32,179 nt of DNA from Azolla pinnata (Eukaryota; Streptophyta; Polypodiopsida; Salviniales; Salviniaceae): positions 1-32,179 of the forward strand of contig JBBBWG010003015.1 in assembly GCA_037176905.1 (NCBI GenBank), read 5' to 3'. The notes below the pieces were generated by a model that saw nothing but the letters and a program-made list of their open reading frames with translations, searched no databases and had not been told where the DNA came from. Within the stretch, counting starts at the first letter, position 1, and every line of letters starts with the position of its first letter. This document shows positions 29,814 through 32,179 of the stretch, in pieces. Made by a program: the position numbers and the translations under genes.

Positions 29814-31407
29814 ATGGCGCCCTCCAAGGTCCTGGATCCTGATAATATCAATGAGAACATCAAGAAGCTTGTCTACGCCGTCAGAGGCGAGCTCTACATC
29901 AGGGCCTCGGAGCTCCAAAAGGAAGGGAAGAAGGTATGGTCTTTCCTTTCTTGGTCGTATTGACAAGGTTAGGATGAGACACAAAAAGACGCAGTAACAT
30001 TTAATCATGATTGGAAACTGAAGAGACGAAGGGATATTAGATACTGGCAAAATCCAATTGTATCATGAAACATGTTGATTGAATGTTTAAAGATAGATAG
30101 AATCTACCATGGATGTTGATGCAAGAATCTCTCTCATCATGTTTAGATTGTGGATCCAAGAATGCAAGGTTTTATGCATCACGTTGAGAACAAGAACAAT
30201 ATATATTTGATCAGGAAATGTGCACGTCGAGGTCTGCACGTAGGGTGTACAGGTCTGATTTTTGTATGGCATTGTTGTATATTGTCGCTTAAAGATTTCT
30301 TTTAGGTCATCAGCAAAGGAATGGATAAAGCCACGCTTAGGTGATAGAAAAGAACATATGATCAAAGGAAATTTGTATGATCCTGGAAATTGTCATTGGA
30401 GATTGTGATCAAACTTGTAATTATTAGGTTTCTTTGAGTCACCTTCTAGACCAATCTATGTCTATCAGAGAATTCTATAATTAGGTACAGAAGCTTGTTG
30501 TTCAAAGGCATGCATTTTTAGGCTTCAGAATTCATTCAACAGAGAGTGTAATGTTTGACTATTTGAAACTAATTTCTATTTTTGGTTTGCATTTTGTGCT
30601 AATCATTATGTTGTCCCAAAAACACAAATCCATTTACTATTCTGGATAAGAACATAAGAATCGAGGATATTCATCTCATTCCGATCTATTATTGGATAGT
30701 TATTCACATTCATTGTCAAAGTCTTTCATGCTATACATATCTATATCTCCATCCTGTTATTCCATTATCTGGTATGAGATAGCTTATTAAATGGACTTAA
30801 ACAAATTACCCATCAATAGACGGTCTTCTGTGGATGGTGTGCTAACCATTGAAGTGCATATGCACACAATAAAGCGAGCTACCCAGTTTAAGAGAACCTA
30901 ATAAATGATGATATTCACAATTGGAAATGGGTATGACTTGTGCAGATTATCTTCACTAATGTGGGGAATCCTCATGCCTTAGGGCAGAAGCCTTTAACGT
31001 TTCCTCGTCAGGTTTGTCTACCTAAACTTGGTTTACTATTAATATTTCTTTTGGCAACACCTAACCATACATCACGTTCTATATATTGGATTTTAGGTCA
31101 TTGCACTGTGCCAGGCACCCTTTTTGATCGATGACCTCAATGTGGACCTTCTTTTCCCTCCTGATGCGATTGCCAGAGCAAAACATTATTTAGGATACAC
31201 ATCCGGAGGACTCGGTGAGTGGCATTGCTATTGAAGTTCCTATACATGATGGTAAATCTGCTAAACGTTATTTCAATGTTAAAGCTGTGCAACTTATATG
31301 TACTCTTTCTTGGCATGGTCGGCAGGTGCATATAGTGATTCACGAGGGTTACCTGGCATTCGGAAAGAAGTCGCAGATTTCCTTCTCAGACGTGATGGAT
31401 ATCCAAG
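29814..31407 (+). CDS. GGT1: Glutamate:glyoxylate/alanine aminotransferase, 5' part
   Basis: PLP-dependent class I/II aminotransferase; the plant peroxisomal form makes glycine from glyoxylate in photorespiration. Four exons are visible: 29814-29933, 30946-31011, 31097-31214 and 31326-31407, encoding the first 128 residues in phase. Residues include AVRGELYIRASELQKEGKK, IIFTNVGNPHALGQKPLTFP, CQAPFLIDD, AIARAKHYL, TSGGLGAYSDSRGLPGIRKE and RRDGYP, all diagnostic of the GGT/AlaAT clade. The short N-terminus without a mitochondrial presequence favours peroxisomal GGT over mitochondrial AlaAT. The C-terminal targeting signal and PLP lysine lie outside the window, so this is not proven. The fourth donor (AG|GTTGAT) is weak but in the expected phase. 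The gene continues past the right edge. Confidence 0.9.
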
Positions 31408-32102
31408 GTTGATATTCTCATGCCCAAGATTCACTTCATTCTAGATATGAATGTATATTTGAGGGGGAGAGAGAGGTGTACCAGAAGGCCAAAGTGGATT
31501 ATTAGGCCAAAAATAGTAGTAAGGATATCAGAATCGGTGGAGTATCTCAATACACATTCGAGATTGGGCATTCTTTCTTTCTGTGCAATGATTCAGGATT
31601 ATGTGAGACATAGTCACTTGGTTACAAAAGTCATTGGATTCTTTTTTGGGTTATTTGGCACATTCTAGGATGTGGAACAGTCTCCTTATATGCCTTTTTG
31701 CTAAAGGTACTGGTGTATCTTCTGTGATGCACGTCTAACCATGCCTCTGACTTGACTATGCTCCTGGAAGACAGCTTGTCCGTAGAAATATGATTAACTG
31801 TGTACAAGAGAAGAGAGAAAAGAAAAACCAAGAAAACGGAAGGAAATCCTACAAATGCAAAAGGGAATGAAATGGTGTAATGCAGCATACTAGAACCCTA
31901 AAATCCAGTTGTAAACATAAACCGCAGCAAGGTAAAATCACTGGTGCATCAACGATTCCTCGTTTTCAGCCAGAGTTCCCTAGAGGGGGAGAGGGAGAGA
32001 GCGATAAATTAAAATCATCTGTAGGCTACATGGACAACGGGACAAAAACATACAATAACGAATTGCATATCCAGTCATCCATTAGAAAGAAAACATATAG
32101 GG

Positions 32103-32106
<4 letters not shown>
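31408..32106 (+). other. Intron 4 of GGT1 (incomplete)
   Basis: No segment matching the expected next exon (starting DPELIFLTDG in relatives) was found before the window ends. A purine-rich patch lies at about 31981-32002. Confidence 0.6.

Positions 32107-32179
<73 letters not shown>
32107..32179 (+). repeat. (AG)n microsatellite at the window edge
   Basis: At least 73 bp of uninterrupted AG running off the end of the window. Such tracts often coincide with sequencing or assembly breaks, so the true length is unknown. Confidence 0.97.

Noticed and set aside
31408..32179. Further GGT1 exons before the window edge
   Set aside because: No stretch encoding the expected DPELIFLTDG-type continuation was found in any frame.

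Overview
This window is nuclear DNA from a land plant, most likely an angiosperm. It holds five spliced genes with GT-AG introns, AT-rich introns and spacers, many GA/CT microsatellites, plant-type telomere-like repeats and foldback (MITE-like) elements. The species cannot be told from the sequence alone. Gene models were built by hand, joining exons where splice sites, reading phase and remembered family sequence agreed.

Layout, left to right. Positions 1-4.1 kb are non-coding: a degenerate initiator-tRNA-Met copy at 1997-2069, then a 1.2 kb decayed array of palindromic ~26 bp units (2690-3895). A SHV3-like GPI-anchored GDPDL cell-wall protein runs 4167-8757 (+, 9 exons, 791 aa). A 2.5 kb spacer follows. 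An uncharacterised conserved plant membrane protein runs 11312-15936 (+, 9 exons, 224 aa). It converges on a cytosolic ENO3-type enolase, 21838-16318 (-, 13 exons, 476 aa). Upstream of ENO3 is a ~1 kb alternating pyrimidine-purine satellite (about 21960-22915). The meiotic recombination factor MND1 runs 26240-23691 (-, 10 exons, 207 aa), and its first intron splits the ORF directly after the ATG. A 3.5 kb divergent spacer holds telomere-like motifs, a 405 bp foldback element with a second copy nearby, and a 0.6 kb ATC satellite. The 5' part of a glutamate:glyoxylate/alanine aminotransferase (GGT1-like) starts at 29814 (+) and leaves the window after its fourth exon. The window ends inside a (GA)n tract.

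The genes are not an operon or a pathway cluster. They are unrelated housekeeping, cell-wall and meiosis genes, as is normal for plant chromosomes. The main interest is (i) an N-terminal extension on the enolase that resembles a DPY-30/RII-alpha docking-dimerisation helix pair, (ii) the unusual repeat arrays sitting against promoters, and (iii) gene-structure oddities: ATG|GT in MND1 and a 22 bp identical duplication between GDPDL exon 1 and its intron 2/exon 3 boundary.
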